From Helicobacter ibis (lineage in GTDB: Bacteria > Campylobacterota > Campylobacteria > Campylobacterales > Helicobacteraceae): a stretch of 64,000 nt of DNA. Where the stretch lies: assembly GCF_027859255.1 (NCBI RefSeq), contig NZ_JAQHXR010000001.1, positions 496,001 to 560,000 on the forward strand. The letters run 5' to 3'. Of this stretch, positions 62,550-64,000 are shown piece by piece. Below the pieces are notes generated by a model, which did not search any database, was not told the origin of the DNA, and saw only the letters and a program-made list of their open reading frames with translations. Position numbers and translations under genes: made by a program. Each line of letters opens with the position of its first letter. Within the stretch, counting starts at the first letter, position 1.

Positions 62550-64000
62550 TGGATTTATTAGAGAGCATTAAGAGTTTGCCAAATAAAAGTGGAGTGTATC
62601 AATACCATGATAAAGATGGCAGATTATTATATGTGGGTAAAGCTAAGAATCTTAAAAATAGAGTAAAGAGTTATTTTAGATTCACTCCATACCTATCTCC
62701 TGCACCAAATTTATCTCAAAGAATAATCCACATGCTAAATGCAACTACAAGCCTTAGATATATAGTGCTAGAAAATGAGCATGATGCATTGATATTAGAA
62801 AACTCACTAATAAAGCAACTAAAGCCAAAATATAATATTTTACTTAGAGATGATAAGACATATCCATATTTGTGTGTGAATCTAAATGAGGAATTCCCTA
62901 GAATCTATCTTACAAGAAAGGTTTTAAAAGATAAGAATCTAAAATACTATGGTCCATATACCACTGGTGCTAGGGCATTATTAGATTCAATTTATGAATC
63001 CTTTTTATTAATACAAAAAGAAAGTTGCCTAAAAGGTAAGAAGGCATGTTTGTTCTATCAAATCAAAAAATGTCTTGCACCGTGTGAAGGCAAAGTAACA
63101 AAAGAAGACTACTCTAAAATACTATCTAACGCACTAGAATGTATAGACAATCCAAAAAAGATTCTAAAAATACTAGAAGAAAAAATGAATCTTTACTCAC
63201 AAGCCATGAGATATGAAGAGGCAATGATTTATAGAGATAGAATCCAAAAAATACAGGGAATAAACAAACTAAGTATGGTTGAGATTCCTAGCTTGGAGGA
63301 CTTAGATGTTTTTGCATTTTTGTCTTTGGGGAATAAAGGTGCTCTTGTGAAGTTTTTTATAAGAAATGGCAAAATAGTATCAAGCACTACAAATACAATA
63401 AAAAGCCAATACGAAATAAATGAGCTAGAGATATACACACAAGCTTTGATTAATTATTATAGTTTATCCTTGCCATTTGTGCCAAAAAAAATTCTAGTTC
63501 CTTTTGATTTTGGTGATAGTCTTGCATGGCTTGAGGATTTTTTACAGAATAGATTCCATAAAAAAATACAAATAATAAATCCAAAAAGTGGTGATAAAAA
63601 GAGACTATGCACTCTTGCATTAAGTAATGCACAAGAGGCATTAAGGATTAGCAATAAAGATGATGAGATAACAAAAGACATACAAGAATTATTCTCTCTT
63701 CAAAATAGGCCTTATAGAATTGAAGTGTTTGATACTTCTCATCACAAGGGAGAGCAATGTGTTGGTGCTATGGTTGTGTATGATGATCGCTTTATTAAAG
63801 AGGATTATAGACATTATTTATTGCATTTTAAAGATGAGTATTCTCAAATGCGTGAAATGCTAAGCAGAAGAATAGAATCTTTTAGTGAAAATCCACCACC
63901 TGATTTATGGGTGCTAGATGGTGGAGTAGGGCAGATTAATATTGCATTAGAATTATTAAAAAAAGCAGGTGTAAATTTAGAAGTAGTATCAATATCTAAA
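62549..64000 (+). CDS. uvrC: Excinuclease ABC subunit C, N-terminal part (cut by window end)
   Basis: The nuclease subunit of nucleotide excision repair. Start GTG at 62549 within the previous stop. The GIY-YIG domain is seen at residues 7-90 (SGVYQYHDKDGRLLYVGKAK; ENEHDALILENSLIKQLKP; KYNILLRDDKTYPYL). A Cys cluster follows around KKCLAPCEG, then the UVR motif (YEEAMIYRDRIQKIQ), and the RNase H-like endonuclease domain opens with IEVFDTSHHKGEQCVGAMVV and WVLDGGVGQIN. 484 codons are in the window; the C-terminal helix-hairpin-helix part is outside. Confidence 0.95.
   Translation, partial: MDLLESIKSLPNKSGVYQYHDKDGRLLYVGKAKNLKNRVKSYFRFTPYLSPAPNLSQRIIHMLNATTSLRYIVLENEHDALILENSLIKQLKPKYNILLRDDKTYPYLCVNLNEEFPRIYLTRKVLKDKNLKYYGPYTTGARALLDSIYESFLLIQKESCLKGKKACLFYQIKKCLAPCEGKVTKEDYSKILSNALECIDNPKKILKILEEKMNLYSQAMRYEEAMIYRDRIQKIQGINKLSMVEIPSLEDLDVFAFLSLGNKGALVKFFIRNGKIVSSTTNTIKSQYEINELEIYTQALINYYSLSLPFVPKKILVPFDFGDSLAWLEDFLQNRFHKKIQIINPKSGDKKRLCTLALSNAQEALRISNKDDEITKDIQELFSLQNRPYRIEVFDTSHHKGEQCVGAMVVYDDRFIKEDYRHYLLHFKDEYSQMREMLSRRIESFSENPPPDLWVLDGGVGQINIALELLKKAGVNLEVVSISK

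Overview
The window is an AT-rich bacterial chromosome segment from the Campylobacterota (epsilonproteobacteria), most likely an enterohepatic-type Helicobacter. This rests on the DnaA regulator HobA next to the aspartokinase gene and holB, a two-b-subunit ATP synthase cluster without the a and c genes, a Soj/Spo0J pair, a tol-pal cluster running straight on from atpC, a metal-tailed SlyD, and non-ATG starts with short -10-only promoters. No rRNA, tRNA, CRISPR array or transposase was found. I had no database access, so all family names rest on motif recognition.

Layout. 1-8.5 kb: the 3' end of lysC, then hobA, holB, folP, an unknown coiled-coil protein, a membrane phosphodiesterase, a periplasmic TPR protein, xseB and a nitrilase-fold protein lacking its catalytic cysteine. 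8.5-17 kb: rpoD, then on the minus strand a pseudouridine synthase, an SUI1/YciH protein, dnaE and a molybdenum-cofactor cluster (mogA, mobB, moaE, moaD). 17-23 kb: ridA, rplU-rpmA, obg, proB, fmt, birA, parA-parB. 23-34 kb: atpF'-F-H-A-G-D-C running without a gap into tolQ-R-A-B, pal, cpoB and slyD. 34-37 kb: truD, htpX, folE and a frameshifted esterase.

The accessory part spans 37-60 kb. It holds a DNA base glycosylase overlapping an aminoglycoside adenylyltransferase-like gene, a TMAO/S-oxide reductase with a monohaem cytochrome lipoprotein (a likely client of the molybdopterin genes), a remarkable guaA, a four-gene restriction/abortive-infection module (DNA methyltransferase, AIPR protein, TdeIII-type endonuclease, HARE-HTH protein), ogt, a broken DUF2147 gene, a carotenoid-isomerase-like oxidoreductase, an arsP-arsR arsenic module with a palindromic operator, an aldo/keto reductase remnant, a decayed type IIG/IIB restriction-modification gene with a G11 tract, and a GNAT / CAT-like / MdaB trio. 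The window ends in nadB, a tiny LptM-like lipoprotein, a DciA-like gene and the start of uvrC.

The most striking observation is GMP synthase: a complete YjaB-like GNAT acetyltransferase domain of about 150 residues lies inside one loop of the glutamine amidotransferase domain, with reading frame and catalytic residues kept on both sides. Second is the module directly after guaA, which is translationally coupled to it and combines restriction with an AIPR protein. Third is the G11 tract, whose length decides whether the second target-recognition domain of the type IIG protein is in frame.
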